64,000 nt of DNA from CAZJLP01 sp964546955. Its GTDB lineage: Bacteria > Verrucomicrobiota > Verrucomicrobiia > Opitutales > Opitutaceae. The stretch lies in NCBI GenBank assembly GCA_964546955.1, contig CAZJLP010000022.1, forward strand, positions 15,334 through 79,333. Direction: 5' to 3'. Under the pieces are notes generated by a model. The model was not told where the DNA came from and did not search any database. It saw only the letters and a program-made list of their open reading frames with translations. The translations under genes were made by a program, and so were the position numbers. Below, one piece after another: positions 53,766-63,206 of this stretch. How positions within the stretch are numbered: position 1 is the first letter of the stretch; each line of letters starts with the position of its first letter.

Positions 53766-54614
53766 GTGCTCCGACAACTGACCATTCTCGCGCCCGGGCT
53801 TTTAGGCGGCTCAGTGGCCAAAGCGGTTCGGCAACGCGGGCTGGCCGAGCGGATCGTCATTTGGGCCCGCCGTCCGGAGACCCGCCTCGGTTTGCGCGAA
53901 CAGCCTTGGTGCGACCGCGTCGTCGAGAAGCCCGAGGAAGCGGTGCACGGCAGCGATCTCGTCGTGCTGGCCGCGCCGGTGGAAAAAATAATTGCGCTGG
54001 CGCAACACGTCGCACCGCACCTCGCCGGCGGGGCGATCGTCACCGATGTTGGCAGCGTCAAAGGCGAACTCTGCCGCCTTTGCCATACGGCCATGCGCCC
54101 CGGCACCTTCTTCGTCGGTTCACATCCCATGGCGGGCAGTCAGAAAACCGGTTGGGAAAACGCGTCGGAAAGCCTCTTCGACCAGCGGGTTTGTTTTGTG
54201 ACCCCGCTGGAGACGACTGACTCGCGCGCCACGGAAACGGTCGCGAAGTTCTGGCGTGAACTGGGAGCCGAGGTGACGACGATCCCGCCTGACACTCACG
54301 ACGAGATCGTCGCCCATATCAGCCATCTGCCTCAGGCTCTCGCCACGACACTTTGCAGCTTCCTGAGTCAAAAACCCGCGGGTTGGCGGAACTTTGCCGG
54401 CGGCGGCCTGAAGGACACGACGCGCATCGCTGCAAGCGACGCCGTCATGTGGATCGAGATTTTTCAGCAGAATCGCGACGAAATCCTGCGCGCTTTGCGC
54501 GAACTCCAAACTGAGTTGCACAGCTTCCAATCCGCTTTGGCGAATCGCGATTGGCCTGAGATCAAAGGACGGCTCGAGCGCGGCAAGACCTACCGCGACG
54601 GCATGCGCCCGTAG
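53766..54614 (+). CDS. tyrA: Prephenate dehydrogenase
   Basis: This 282-residue protein starts at GTG 53766. The Rossmann motif has an unusual LAPGLLGGSVAKAV (G-L-L-G-G-S). Then come WARRPETRLGL, VLAAPV, VTDVGSVKGEL, FVGSHPMAGSQKTGW with the catalytic His, HDEIVAHISHLPQALAT, and FAGGGLKDTTRIAASDAVMWIEIF. It oxidatively decarboxylates prephenate to 4-hydroxyphenylpyruvate for tyrosine. There is no ACT domain, so feedback control by tyrosine at this protein is doubtful. aroA follows after a 316-bp gap. Confidence 0.95.
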   Translation: MLRQLTILAPGLLGGSVAKAVRQRGLAERIVIWARRPETRLGLREQPWCDRVVEKPEEAVHGSDLVVLAAPVEKIIALAQHVAPHLAGGAIVTDVGSVKGELCRLCHTAMRPGTFFVGSHPMAGSQKTGWENASESLFDQRVCFVTPLETTDSRATETVAKFWRELGAEVTTIPPDTHDEIVAHISHLPQALATTLCSFLSQKPAGWRNFAGGGLKDTTRIAASDAVMWIEIFQQNRDEILRALRELQTELHSFQSALANRDWPEIKGRLERGKTYRDGMRP

Positions 54615-54670
54615 AAGGAACACTACAGCAATTCGGCGAACTCGGATTCGTGACACAGAGGGGCGCTGAG

Positions 54671-54761
54671 CCATTGCTCATCTCTTATCGCTCATCGCTC
54701 ATTTCTCATTGGTCGATCCAGCGGCGACTCAAGCCATTGCTTATTGCTGAATGCTTATTTC
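54671..54761. repeat. Two heptamer tandem-repeat tracts in the tyrA-aroA gap
   Basis: Tract 1 (54671-54712): CCATTGC, TCATCTC, TTATCGC, TCATCGC, TCATTTC, TCATTGG. Tract 2 (54734-54761): CCATTGC, TTATTGC, TGAATGC, TTATTTC. They are in the same orientation and start with the same 7-mer. The rest of the gene-free stretch 54615-54930 shows nothing. Confidence 0.65.
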
Positions 54762-54930
54762 CGAACGTAGCGACGCGCCAGCGAGTCGTTCGATCCTGGC
54801 CGCCTTCGCCCTCAAAGGCAGCAAACCCCGGCATCAGCACGCGCAGAGTGATTGAGGATTGCCTATCGTGAATCGCACCTTTCGATTGGACGTTTCACCG
54901 TCGGCTTCAGCGCAAGCCGGCCCAAGCGCC

Positions 54931-56246
54931 ATGACGCAACTTCCCGACCTGCTGCCCATTACGCCATTCACGCGCCCCGTCCGCGGACAGGTTGACCTTC
55001 CAGGATCCAAGAGCCTGACCAACCGCGCGCTGCTGCTGGCCGCACTCTGCCGCGAACCCGTGACTTTGACCGGCGCACTGTTCAGCGAGGATACCGAATT
55101 GATGGCGACTGCCCTCCGCCAGCTAGGGCTCACGATCGACACAAACGAAGCCGCGAAAACCGTCCGTGTCGCGAACCAAGCCGCGCGCTCCAAGACACCG
55201 CGCGCGGAGCTCTTCGTCGGCCTCGCCGGCACGGCTGCGCGTTTTCTCACCGCCTTGTGCGCCTCTGCTCCGAGCGGGGTTTATACGCTCGATGGGGTGC
55301 CTCAAATGCGAAAACGCCCCATGAAGGGGCTGATCGATGCGTTGCGCTCGATGGGTGCGGATATCCAATGTCTGGGGGACGAAGGATTTTTTCCGATCGA
55401 AATCAAGGCCGGTGGCTTGAAGGGCGGACGCTTGCAGATTGACGCGCGGGAGAGCAGCCAGCTTCTTTCCGCCCTCCTGATGGCGGCTCCGCTCGCACAG
55501 CAGGCGGTGGAAGTGAAATTGGTTGGTGGCGTGCGCTGGCCCTTCGTGCAGATGACGACTCGCCTGATGGAGCATTTCGGGCAGCCACCCGTTCAGCGAA
55601 TTGGAACCGATCGTTTCTCGGTCGCGGTGGGAACACCCTACCGGACGCCCGGCGCCTATGCGATCGAACCCGACGCCAGCGCCGCGTCGTACTTCCTGGC
55701 GCTTCCGATCGTCGCAGGCGGAGAATTGGACTTCCGCGGGCTCGCCGGTCCCGGGCAAGGCCTGCAGGGGGACTCGCAATTTATCACGGTGCTGGAACGT
55801 TTTGGCGCGAGAACGTTCGCCTATGAGGGCGGACTCCGTGTGTCGTTTGCGCCTGGCAGCGCGCGCCGAGGAGGGGCGGAGAATTTCAACGAATTCTCGG
55901 ATACCTTCCTCACCTTGGCGGCCATCTCGCCTCTCCTCGAAGGCACAACGAAGATTTCGGGAATTGCGCATACGCGCAAACAGGAGACAGACCGGGTTGC
56001 GGGCATGGCGCGGGAGCTGAGACGGCTCGGTCAAGACGTGGTCGAAACCGAAGATTCCCTCGAGATTTCTTCGCGTCCCCTGGTCGCGGACCAGACGATC
56101 GAGACGTATGGCGACCACCGCTTCGCGATGAGCTTCGGCATTCTCGGCTGTCACGATTTCCGCAAAAACGGACGACCCTGGCTGACCATCCGCAATCCGG
56201 CTTGCTGCGCGAAGACGTTCCCCAACTTTTTTGCGTTGCTGGAAAG
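54931..56246 (+). CDS. aroA: 3-phosphoshikimate 1-carboxyvinyltransferase (EPSP synthase), cut by gap
   Basis: 438 residues from ATG 54931 (MTQLPDLLPITPFTRPV) to the gap; earlier TTG/GTG starts exist but lack family likeness. The motifs are PGSKSLTNRALLLAALC (substrate-binding Lys/Ser/Arg), ELFVGLAGTAARFLTAL, DGVPQMRKRPM, and ETYGDHRFAMSFGILG. The change LAGTAARF for the common NAGTAxRF is conservative at the PEP site. It makes EPSP in the shikimate pathway. Only a few residues and the stop appear lost in the 10-N gap; it heads an aroA-cmk-plsC unit. Confidence 0.95.
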
Positions 56247-56256
56247 NNNNNNNNNN
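56247..56256. other. Assembly gap (10 N)
   Basis: Ten Ns separate the last codons of aroA from the first codons of cmk. Both genes read correctly right up to it, so the missing sequence is probably short, holding the aroA stop and the cmk start. Confidence 0.95.
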
Positions 56257-56927
56257 GATCGTCTGAATTTATCATCGTGGCAATCGACGGAGGCGCCGCC
56301 TCCGGCAAATCGACGACTTCCCGCGCGATTAGCGAGCGATTCCATCTCCTTCACGTCGATACCGGCTCGTTCTATCGCGCCATCACGGCGGAGTTTCTTC
56401 GCCAGGGCGTGGCCCCGGACGACCTTCCCGCCGTCATGGCCGCACTCGCCCGGCTCGCCCTGAACACCCGCGTGACCGGGCGTTCGGCCCAGATGGAGCT
56501 CAACGGTCGCGTCGCGGGCGATGAAATTCGGAGTTCGGAGGTCAATGCGGCTGTTTCCCATTTTGCCGCCATACCGGAGATCCGCACCGCTCTGCTTTCG
56601 TACCAGCGCGGGCAAATCGACGTGGCTCGCCGGCATGGTTTCCGCGGACTCGTGATGGAAGGTCGCGACATCGGTTCGGTCATTTTTCCGCAAGCGGACT
56701 TCCGCTTCTACCTGCATGCGGATCCGGCGGAGCGCGCCCGCCGCCGAGCCGAGCAGGGCCAGCTCGATCAAATCGCGGAACGGGATCGCCTCGATTCGCA
56801 GCGAAAAACCTCGCCCCTTTTCTGCCCGACCGGGGCGATCGACATCGACAGCACCTATCTGACCCTCGAACAGGTCGTGGAAAAAGTGTCCGCCATCGTC
56901 GGACAGAAGCTGTCCCTGCCGGCATGA
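56257..56927 (+). CDS. cmk: Cytidylate kinase, 5' end in gap
   Basis: About 223 residues are visible, starting SSEFIIVAIDGGAASGKSTTS: the P-loop GGAASGKST is at once recognisable, so only the start codon is missing. The CMP-binding motifs LHVDTGSFYRAIT and VMEGRDIGSVIFPQAD, and the lid with RARRRAEQ, complete the family. It phosphorylates CMP and dCMP to diphosphates. The stop overlaps the plsC start by 4 bp (ATGA), so the two are translationally coupled. Confidence 0.95.
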
Positions 56928-57583
56928 ATCCGCGGCATGCGCTGCCCGAGATGGACCTGGTGTATGGTATATGCCACTACATCATCGGCACTATCTACGA
57001 TGCGGTTTTTCGCGGGGACGTGCTCGGCCAGGAAAACCTGCCGAAAAGCGGGCCATTTATCATCGCGTCGAATCACGCGAGCCACCTCGATCCGCCGGCA
57101 GTCGGATCGTCCGTCGCCCGGCAGCTGCGTTTTTTCGCCCGCAAGACTCTCTGGAAACCGGGGTTCGCAACCTGGTGGTTGAATATCGTGGGAACGATCC
57201 CGGTGGACCGGGACGGCGGCTCCGATGTGCAAGCGATCAAACGCGTGCTCGCCGCCCTGAACGATGGATCGGTGCTCATCATGTTTCCCGAGGGCACGCG
57301 CTCCCGCGACGGCAACCTGCAGCCGGCGAAACCGGGAGTGGGATTGGCGGCCTGTCGCACCGGCGTACCCGTCGTTCCGACACGGGTGTTTGGTTCCTTC
57401 GAGGCCTTCGGCAAGGATGGGAAGCTGCGGCTCGGCGCACCGATCTCGGTCGTGTTCGGCCCGCCTCTCTATCCCAAAGACTACGACGACCCCAGCGCGG
57501 GCAAAGATCGCTACCAACGAGCTTCCGAAAGAATCATGGCTGCGATCGCACAGTTGCCGAAGCCAAATCCACCGGTGATCTGA
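56924..57583 (+). CDS. plsC: 1-acyl-sn-glycerol-3-phosphate acyltransferase
   Basis: This 219-residue protein has PlsC motif I NHASHLDPP (about residue 50), motif II-III region TIPVDRDGGSDV and MFPEGTRSRDG (about residue 126), and motif IV VPVVPTRVFG. One hydrophobic segment at the N-terminus anchors it in the inner membrane. It adds the second acyl chain to make phosphatidic acid. It is the last gene of the aroA-cmk-plsC unit and converges on polX. Confidence 0.93.
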   Translation: MNPRHALPEMDLVYGICHYIIGTIYDAVFRGDVLGQENLPKSGPFIIASNHASHLDPPAVGSSVARQLRFFARKTLWKPGFATWWLNIVGTIPVDRDGGSDVQAIKRVLAALNDGSVLIMFPEGTRSRDGNLQPAKPGVGLAACRTGVPVVPTRVFGSFEAFGKDGKLRLGAPISVVFGPPLYPKDYDDPSAGKDRYQRASERIMAAIAQLPKPNPPVI

Positions 57584-57616
57584 GTTCTGGTGGAGTTTGG
57601 AGTTGGAAACGGTTGC

Positions 57617-59395
57617 TCACCCTCTTTTCACCGCCGCGAAAAATGCGCCCACTTCCTCCAGCGGTCGGGTGTTGAGCACGTTGGCTTTCGTCAGCCAGCC
57701 TTTGCGCGCGCCATTGATGCCGGCCCGGACGTGAGTGAGGCCCACGGTGTCGTGCGCGTCGGGATTGATCGCGCAGAGCAGGCCGCGCTCCGCTGCTCGC
57801 CGCCAATGACGCCAGTCCATGTCAAGGCGCCAGGGGCTGGCGTTCAATTCAACGACCACACGGTTCGCAATGGCGGCATCGATAATCTTCGGTACGTTCA
57901 CCGCGTAACCTTCGCGACGGAGGAGGAGGCGCCCGGTCAGATGCCCGAGGATGGTCACGTGGGGCTGCTCGATCGCGCGGATGATGCGCGCCGTCATGTC
58001 CGCTTCGTTTTGCGCGAAGGCGTTGTGCACGGACACCACCACATAATCCAATTGCCCGAGCGTGGACGGTTCGAAGTCAAGCCGGCCATCGGCCAGGATA
58101 TCGCACTCGGTCCCGGCAAAGACATGCGTCTTGAAGCGTTTCGTCGCGTTCAACGCACGGATGTCCGCGATCTGCTTCAACAACTGTTCCTCCGTCAGGC
58201 CCTTTGCTTGAAAACTGGCCTTCGAGTGATCGGCGATTCCGAAGTAATCCCAGCCTAAGGCCTGCGCCGCCGCGACCATCTCGTTGAGGGTATTGCGTCC
58301 GTCGGTCGCGGTGGTGTGGTTGTGGAAGGCTCCCCGCAGGTCGGCATACTCGATCAGAATGGGCAATTCGCCTTTCTCCGCCGCTTCGATTTCACCCAGG
58401 CCTTCGCGCAACTCGGGCGGAATGTACTTGAGATCGAGCGCGGCGAAAAGCGCCTCTTCGGATCCGATCGCCTGGGAGAGGGGCGCCTGGGTCGCCGCGG
58501 CCGCGCCGACCTTGTCTTTGACAGTACCCTCTCCTTCCGCGGGGACCAAACCCCATTCGCTTAAACTCAAGCCGCGGGCGAGGGCCCGCTGCCTCATCTG
58601 CACGTTGTGATCCTTCGAGCCGGTGAAATGATGCAGGGCAAACGCAAATTGCTCGAGCGGCACGATGCGGAGGTCCGCCTGCAGCCCGCTTTCGTAGCGG
58701 ACGCTCGCCTTGGTGCCCCCCTTGGCCGTCACCTCCTGGATACCTGGGCGCGTGGTGAACCAATCGAACACCGCCTCGATTTCATTGGCGGCCACGATGA
58801 AATCCAGATCGCCGACCGTTTCCAGACCTCGGCGCAAACTCCCGGCATGTTCGGCCCGCTGCACCTGCGGCAGCGCGCGGAGCCCCGCCAGGATCGGCTC
58901 GGCCAGCGCGAACGCTTCCCACCAGACATGCCGGCGACCATACGCTTCGCGATTCTTGATTCCCGCCAGAATTTTCTCCTGCGACTTCGCGCCGAAGCCC
59001 GGCAGGTCGGCCACCCGCCCGTCATTGCACGCCTTGGTCAACCCGGCGATGTCGGTGATTCCAAGCTTGTCATGCAGTGCTTTGATCTTTTTCGCGCCGA
59101 GACTCGGAATCTGCAGCATCTCCACCATTCCCGGCGCAAGCGAGGCCTTGAGATCGTCGTAGAAAGGCAGCTTCCCCGAACTGTGGAGATCCACGATCTT
59201 TTTCCCCAAGGCATCGCCAATCCCTTTGATTCCTTGCAGCCGCCCTTCGGCAATGACCGTGCCCAAATCCTCCTCCAGGGATTCCAGGGCGCGGGCGCCC
59301 GTCTGATACGCGCGCGTCTTAAAGGGATTCTCACCCTTGAGCTCCAAGAGGACTGCGATGTCGTTGAGCACATCGGCGATCTCGTTTTTTGTCAT
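57617..59395 (-). CDS. polX: Family X DNA polymerase with PHP domain
   Basis: This 592-residue protein has an N-terminal helix-hairpin-helix domain (LEDLGTVIAEGRLQGIKGIGDALGKKI, LPGFGAKSQEKIL). The polymerase palm (about residues 180-330) has the metal-binding GDLDFIV and DLRIVP. The C-terminal PHP exonuclease domain (about residues 345-580) has RGAFHNHTTATDGRNTL, DYFGIADHS, GTECDIL, VSVHNAF, HLTGRLLL and NPDAHDT, all metal ligands. Bacterial PolX fills short gaps in base-excision repair and removes mismatched ends. The length is typical. Confidence 0.95.
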   Translation of the reverse strand: MTKNEIADVLNDIAVLLELKGENPFKTRAYQTGARALESLEEDLGTVIAEGRLQGIKGIGDALGKKIVDLHSSGKLPFYDDLKASLAPGMVEMLQIPSLGAKKIKALHDKLGITDIAGLTKACNDGRVADLPGFGAKSQEKILAGIKNREAYGRRHVWWEAFALAEPILAGLRALPQVQRAEHAGSLRRGLETVGDLDFIVAANEIEAVFDWFTTRPGIQEVTAKGGTKASVRYESGLQADLRIVPLEQFAFALHHFTGSKDHNVQMRQRALARGLSLSEWGLVPAEGEGTVKDKVGAAAATQAPLSQAIGSEEALFAALDLKYIPPELREGLGEIEAAEKGELPILIEYADLRGAFHNHTTATDGRNTLNEMVAAAQALGWDYFGIADHSKASFQAKGLTEEQLLKQIADIRALNATKRFKTHVFAGTECDILADGRLDFEPSTLGQLDYVVVSVHNAFAQNEADMTARIIRAIEQPHVTILGHLTGRLLLRREGYAVNVPKIIDAAIANRVVVELNASPWRLDMDWRHWRRAAERGLLCAINPDAHDTVGLTHVRAGINGARKGWLTKANVLNTRPLEEVGAFFAAVKRG

Positions 59396-59405
59396 GGCAG
59401 AAAGG

Positions 59406-59433
59406 CTGTAAGCGATAAGCGGTAAGCCGTAAG
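59406..59433. repeat. Heptamer tandem repeat upstream of polX
   Basis: Four in-step 7-mers CTGTAAG, CGATAAG, CGGTAAG and CCGTAAG lie 11 bp from the polX start codon, within its likely leader. The unit is CNGTAAG. Confidence 0.65.
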
Positions 59434-59587
59434 CTTTTTCGAAAAAATGCGACCTCGCAACCGGATCGTCGAGGTTCCTTCCGCGACTCGCCGCGACCGC
59501 GCGGCCCCGTGAGATTTTGCCTAGCCACGCCCCCGATTACCCAACAGGTTAACACCTACCCTCACGCTATCGCAGCCCTCCCTGACC

Positions 59588-59995
59588 GTGCCCTTCACTT
59601 ATCAGCGCACCATTCACTTCCCCGATACCGACGCGGCCGGCGTCGTATTTTTCGCCAACTATCTCGCGATCAGCCACGAGGCGTATGAGGAGTCGCTCGC
59701 CGCGAGCGGCATCAATTTGCGGACTTTCTTTTCCGAAGCCGGCGTGGTGGTGCCGATCTCGAAGACTTCGGCAGACTTTGTGCGTCCGTTGTACTGCGGC
59801 GACAAAGTCTCGATCACGGTGAAACCCCTGTTGCTCGCGGCGGAAACCTACGCGATCGACTACGAGATCCACAAAGTGGGTCCACCGCAGAAACTCGCGG
59901 CCACTCTTCGCACCTGCCACGTCTGCATTACCTCGAAGACCCGGGAACGAGCGCCCTTGCCGCCGATGCTCGCGCGCTGGGTGCATGCGGGGTGA
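59588..59995 (+). CDS. Hotdog-fold acyl-CoA thioesterase (4HBT family)
   Basis: This 135-residue protein starts at GTG 59588. The 4HBT pattern is plain: HFPDTDAAGVVFFANYLAISHEAYEESL with the catalytic Asp of DTDAAG. Motifs SADFVRPLYCGDKVSITVK and THVCITSK-like closing strands follow. Relatives cleave 4-hydroxybenzoyl-CoA or 1,4-dihydroxy-2-naphthoyl-CoA (menaquinone path); no men genes are here to choose between them. It is divergent from polX. Confidence 0.88.
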   Translation: MPFTYQRTIHFPDTDAAGVVFFANYLAISHEAYEESLAASGINLRTFFSEAGVVVPISKTSADFVRPLYCGDKVSITVKPLLLAAETYAIDYEIHKVGPPQKLAATLRTCHVCITSKTRERAPLPPMLARWVHAG

Positions 59996-60045
59996 AGGCG
60001 TGGAGTGCGCCCCCGCCATCTTTCTCTTTCCTCTTTATCTTTAGG

Positions 60046-60130
60046 AGCCTCTGAAAAACGGATCGCCGGGTAGGGCGGGCCTCTGGACCGCCCGTCGAAG
60101 GGAGAGCCACCGCGTAAGAATATACGCAGG
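60046..60130 (+). repeat. Dispersed palindromic repeat, copy C (half element)
   Basis: CCTCTGAAAAACGGATCGCC, then GGGCGGGCCTCTGGACCGCCC, then ACCGCGTAAGAATATACGC. The last part is the inverted form of the centre of copy A. The second half is absent. Confidence 0.65.
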
Positions 60131-60204
60131 ACCAACCACATTCCCGTACACGCCCTAAGAGAAAGAGTCCCGGACTGCCCGCAAAGTCACCGCACCTGCA
60201 ACAA

Positions 60205-60246
60205 TTGATAGTTGGTAATCGGTGGTTGGTAGTCGGCAGCGGTTCA
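60205..60246. repeat. Heptamer tandem repeat
   Basis: Six in-step 7-mers TTGATAG, TTGGTAA, TCGGTGG, TTGGTAG, TCGGCAG and CGGTTCA lie downstream of the gene ending at 60283. The unit is TYGGTAG. Confidence 0.6.
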
Positions 60247-60282
60247 CTGTGCGGAGCGCTTACATCAATTCCGAACTCCCCA

Positions 60283-60978
60283 CTACCTCCCCGTCGGTTC
60301 AATGGGACCGTCTACCCCTCGTCGGATGGCGCGCGTCTGGCGAAACTTCCGTTGCCATAACGCGCGAATTTCCGGTTGCTGCCCCGGCCCGGCGACAATT
60401 TTTCCTTCAGGACCAGCAACGACCGTCAACCCGTTCCATGTTGTCATCGTGGTGGGAAACCTACTGCCCTGCAGCGTTGTCATCATGACGTGCGCCACGA
60501 CGTACTGCGACTCCCGTTCCAGCGCGTCGATCAGATGGGGGCGGAGAGCCGGTCCATACGAAAGGACTCGGACGGCACGATCGGACAACGTTGCGGAGGG
60601 CCCCGCGAAATCCGTCCGCCAGCGCACGTCGTCATTCGTCAATTCGGCGAGGGCCTGCTCCGCTGCTTTACTCGTGGGAATTAAGGGTGCCTGGAGCACC
60701 GCCGTCCTCGAAGTCGCCGGAGGCTGCGCCTCGACCATCGACATCACCGAACCTTGAACCATTGGCCCCGACTTGCTCGCCGACATCACATTTGTGGCGT
60801 AAGGCCGGTACAGGAAAGGCTCGGGCTTGAGATCAGCCGGTCTGACGATCGCCCCGGAAAACGAGGGGTCTTGCTCGCGGGGACCTCCTCCGTCGGCACG
60901 GGACGTTTGCGCGGCAGCCATGCCCGCAAACGCAAGAAACGAAAAACCGCCTCCAATTATCCGCGTGCGCGTGCTCAT
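60283..60978 (-). CDS. Hypothetical exported protein
   Basis: This 231-residue protein has a signal peptide (RIIGGGFSFLAFAGMAAAQ) and then a low-complexity Pro/Ser/Ala stretch up to about residue 100. A helical part (AAEQALAELTNDDVRWRTDFAG ... ERESQYVVAHVMMTTLQG) and a short beta-part with LTVVAGPEGKIVAGPG follow. I recognise no family. It stands 64 bp downstream of the YqgE gene on the same strand. Confidence 0.6.
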   Translation of the reverse strand: MSTRTRIIGGGFSFLAFAGMAAAQTSRADGGGPREQDPSFSGAIVRPADLKPEPFLYRPYATNVMSASKSGPMVQGSVMSMVEAQPPATSRTAVLQAPLIPTSKAAEQALAELTNDDVRWRTDFAGPSATLSDRAVRVLSYGPALRPHLIDALERESQYVVAHVMMTTLQGSRFPTTMTTWNGLTVVAGPEGKIVAGPGQQPEIRALWQRKFRQTRAIRRGVDGPIEPTGR

Positions 60979-61042
60979 TGAACAACCTTCATTCGACCCG
61001 GCGTACCCCTGCTCGGTGCCGTCAAAGTTTTTAGGCGCGCTG

Positions 61043-61606
61043 TCAGTTCCGCGTGGGGTCTTCCGGCTCGTCGATCAGTAGTTTCCAATCGTCGCTGATA
61101 CCGGCGAGAATCGCCTTCCACAGCGTCTCATCCTGGTTGAGATCCAACAAATTGGACATCAATGGACTGACGACCCAGGTATTGTGTTTGAGCTCATTCT
61201 CCAATTGACCGCTTTCCCACCCCGCATAGCCCAGAAACGCGCGCAACCGCATCCCTTCCTGAGACTGAGCCTCGGCCGCCTTCTGCGGGTCCATGCCGAA
61301 CATCAATTGAAACCCGGTGCCGTCTTCGTGAAAGCGCCAACCACAGAGCAGAACCTGGTCTGTCTGAACGGGGCCGCCCTGAAAAAGCGGAATCGACGCC
61401 AGGGGACTCAGCGCGAATTCCGCGTTGAGCTGTCCCAGTTTCTTCCCCAACGGCCGATTTAACACGATTCCCATCGCCCCCTTGTCGTCATGCGCCGAAA
61501 TCAGCACAACTGACTTTCGGAAATTCGAATCGCGCAGGGACGGGTGGGCGAGCAGCAGTGAACCTGCCAGCGCGCTAAATTCGGGAGAAGGACGACTGGA
61601 ACGCAT
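61043..61606 (-). CDS. YqgE/AlgH family protein (DUF179)
   Basis: This 187-residue protein matches the family over its whole length: LAGSLLLAHPSLRDSNFRKSVVLIS, GAMGIVLNRPLGKKLG, PLFQGGPVQTDQVLLC, AFLGYAGWESGQLENELKHNTWVV. The family's biochemistry is unknown; AlgH was named from an alginate-regulation phenotype in Pseudomonas, which says little here. It is cytoplasmic, lying 31 bp downstream of the dCMP deaminase gene on the same strand. Confidence 0.92.
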   Translation of the reverse strand: MRSSRPSPEFSALAGSLLLAHPSLRDSNFRKSVVLISAHDDKGAMGIVLNRPLGKKLGQLNAEFALSPLASIPLFQGGPVQTDQVLLCGWRFHEDGTGFQLMFGMDPQKAAEAQSQEGMRLRAFLGYAGWESGQLENELKHNTWVVSPLMSNLLDLNQDETLWKAILAGISDDWKLLIDEPEDPTRN

Positions 61607-61637
61607 TCGAGAGCGGCAACAGCGCGACGAGACGAAG

Positions 61638-62114
61638 CTAGAGTTGAAGAATTTTGATTCCGGCGTCCGCCAAGAGCGGCGCCACCATCAGGTCGTTGTT
61701 ATAGTCGCGCCGATATCGAATTTCCGCAATGCCGGACGCCGCCAATATCTTGGCGCAATTGATGCAGGGGAAGTGGGTGACATACGCGACACAACCGTCG
61801 ACGGAACTGCCCCGTCGCGCCGCGTCCGCCACGGCGTTCTGCTCCGCGTGCACCGTCGCTTGCTCGTGGCCGTCTCGCAGGCGAGACTGGTGAGGCGTCC
61901 CCGGCAGAAACCCGTTGTAGCCTGCCGCGACGATCCGGTTCTTTCGCTCCCCGGTGCTGACGATGACGCAGCCGACGTGGAGGCGCTCACAGGGGGAACG
62001 GGTCGAAATAAGCATGGCCGTGGCCATGAAATAGTCGTCCCAGGAGGGCCGCCCGGGCAGCGCTTCCGTCGCGCGGGCGACCAAATCCATGAGTGTGTCG
62101 GTCTCGACATCCAT
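61638..62114 (-). CDS. dCMP deaminase-family zinc enzyme
   Basis: 158 residues from ATG 62114 (MDVETDTLMDLVARATEA); more upstream codons are open but not family-like. WDDYFMATAMLISTRSPCERLHVGCVIV, the zinc motif HAEQNAV, and PCINCAK (PCxxC) are all present, with GYNGFLPGTPH typical of dCMP deaminase/ComEB. It would convert dCMP to dUMP for thymidylate synthesis. It forms a likely two-gene unit with YqgE. Confidence 0.9.
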   Translation of the reverse strand: MDVETDTLMDLVARATEALPGRPSWDDYFMATAMLISTRSPCERLHVGCVIVSTGERKNRIVAAGYNGFLPGTPHQSRLRDGHEQATVHAEQNAVADAARRGSSVDGCVAYVTHFPCINCAKILAASGIAEIRYRRDYNNDLMVAPLLADAGIKILQL

Positions 62115-62215
62115 GGCGCGCAGCTTGAAAAGCTCGTTCGAAAAAGCGATAGCGAAGAGGCGGAACTTCCGCCAGCGTGTGCGAGACGCATCTTGCTCGC
62201 TATGTCTTCTCCCGA

Positions 62216-63154
62216 GTGACGCCGAACAGCCCTGCCACACCTCCTCCTCCCGCTCGAGCGCGCCGAGCGCGCCGCAGGCTATTGCTTTTGGTGGGGCTGT
62301 TGGCGCTGGCGTGGGCTGTCTTCGCCGTTTCGCGACCCAAGCCCTTCGCTCCCGCTGCCTTCGTGTTGCCAGTGGACGCCTCGAGCAGGATCAAAACCAA
62401 AGGCGGATGGACACGGCGGGTCGAGCGACCCACCCCGGTCCCTCCTGAACGCCCCGTCGAGGTTCCCGCAGGCAGCCGCGTGCGAGTTCTCTACCCGGAC
62501 GGCCGTCTTTTCCTGGTTGCGGGCCCCTCTCGCCTGGCGATCCCGCCCCCTGGACCCGCGGGCGACGTTCAGCCGATGACTTCGCTTTTGAGGGACGTCA
62601 TCGACGGAATCCCCCTCCATTCGGAACGCGCGCGATCACCGGTCCGGATCACGTCACCCGTCGACGTGACACGGTTTCTCAATCCCGTCATCACCTGGGA
62701 CGCCTCCGAGGGCGTAGCCTACGACATCGCCGTGATAGACCCTGCGGACCCCCTCGTCCCTCCGCGGGTGGCCCAGGGCGTGCGCCCTCCTCTCAAAAGC
62801 GAGGACCTTGCCACTCCGCAACGACGCGACCTGCCTCCCGATCGTATCCATGAGATCGTTATTCGGGCCAAGGACGGACCCACCCTTCTCGGCGCGATGC
62901 GATTTCTCACCATCGCCGAAGCCGAGCGCGGCGCGCTGCCGGCGGATCCGGCCGAACTCCTAGCCGAAGCCGCGGCCGCAATGGCTAAAAAACCGACGCG
63001 CACCGGAGACGCCTATCTCGCGCTTTCGCGCCTCCCCGCAGATTGGGCTGCCAGCGAGCCCGCCTTGCGGTTGAAAATAAAGGTCTACGCCGACCTCGGT
63101 CTGACCGAGGAGTTCGAAAAAGCGAAGTCGGCCGCTCGCAGTTTACGTCGATAG
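62216..63154 (+). CDS. Hypothetical membrane-anchored protein
   Basis: About 312 residues from GTG 62216 (V/MTPNSPATPPPPARARRARRR); GTG 62177 is an alternative. A basic N-terminus and one TM helix (LLLLVGLLALAWAVFAVS) anchor a periplasmic domain. FecR-like phrases are seen (VPAGSRVRVLYPDGRLFLVAGPSRLAI) near residue 90, and a helical repeat-like C-terminus follows (AAAMAKKPTRTGDAYLALSRLPADWAASEPALRLKIKVYADLG). No family is assigned. It is divergent from the dCMP deaminase gene. Confidence 0.65.
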   Translation: MTPNSPATPPPPARARRARRRLLLLVGLLALAWAVFAVSRPKPFAPAAFVLPVDASSRIKTKGGWTRRVERPTPVPPERPVEVPAGSRVRVLYPDGRLFLVAGPSRLAIPPPGPAGDVQPMTSLLRDVIDGIPLHSERARSPVRITSPVDVTRFLNPVITWDASEGVAYDIAVIDPADPLVPPRVAQGVRPPLKSEDLATPQRRDLPPDRIHEIVIRAKDGPTLLGAMRFLTIAEAERGALPADPAELLAEAAAAMAKKPTRTGDAYLALSRLPADWAASEPALRLKIKVYADLGLTEEFEKAKSAARSLRR

Positions 63155-63206
63155 CCGAGCGTCGCGAGCAGGGAACGGGACGACCGCCGCGACTTCGGTC
63201 CGTCCA

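Noticed and set aside
54671..54761. CRISPR array
   Set aside because: Units are 7 bp, degenerate and have no spacers; no cas genes are nearby.
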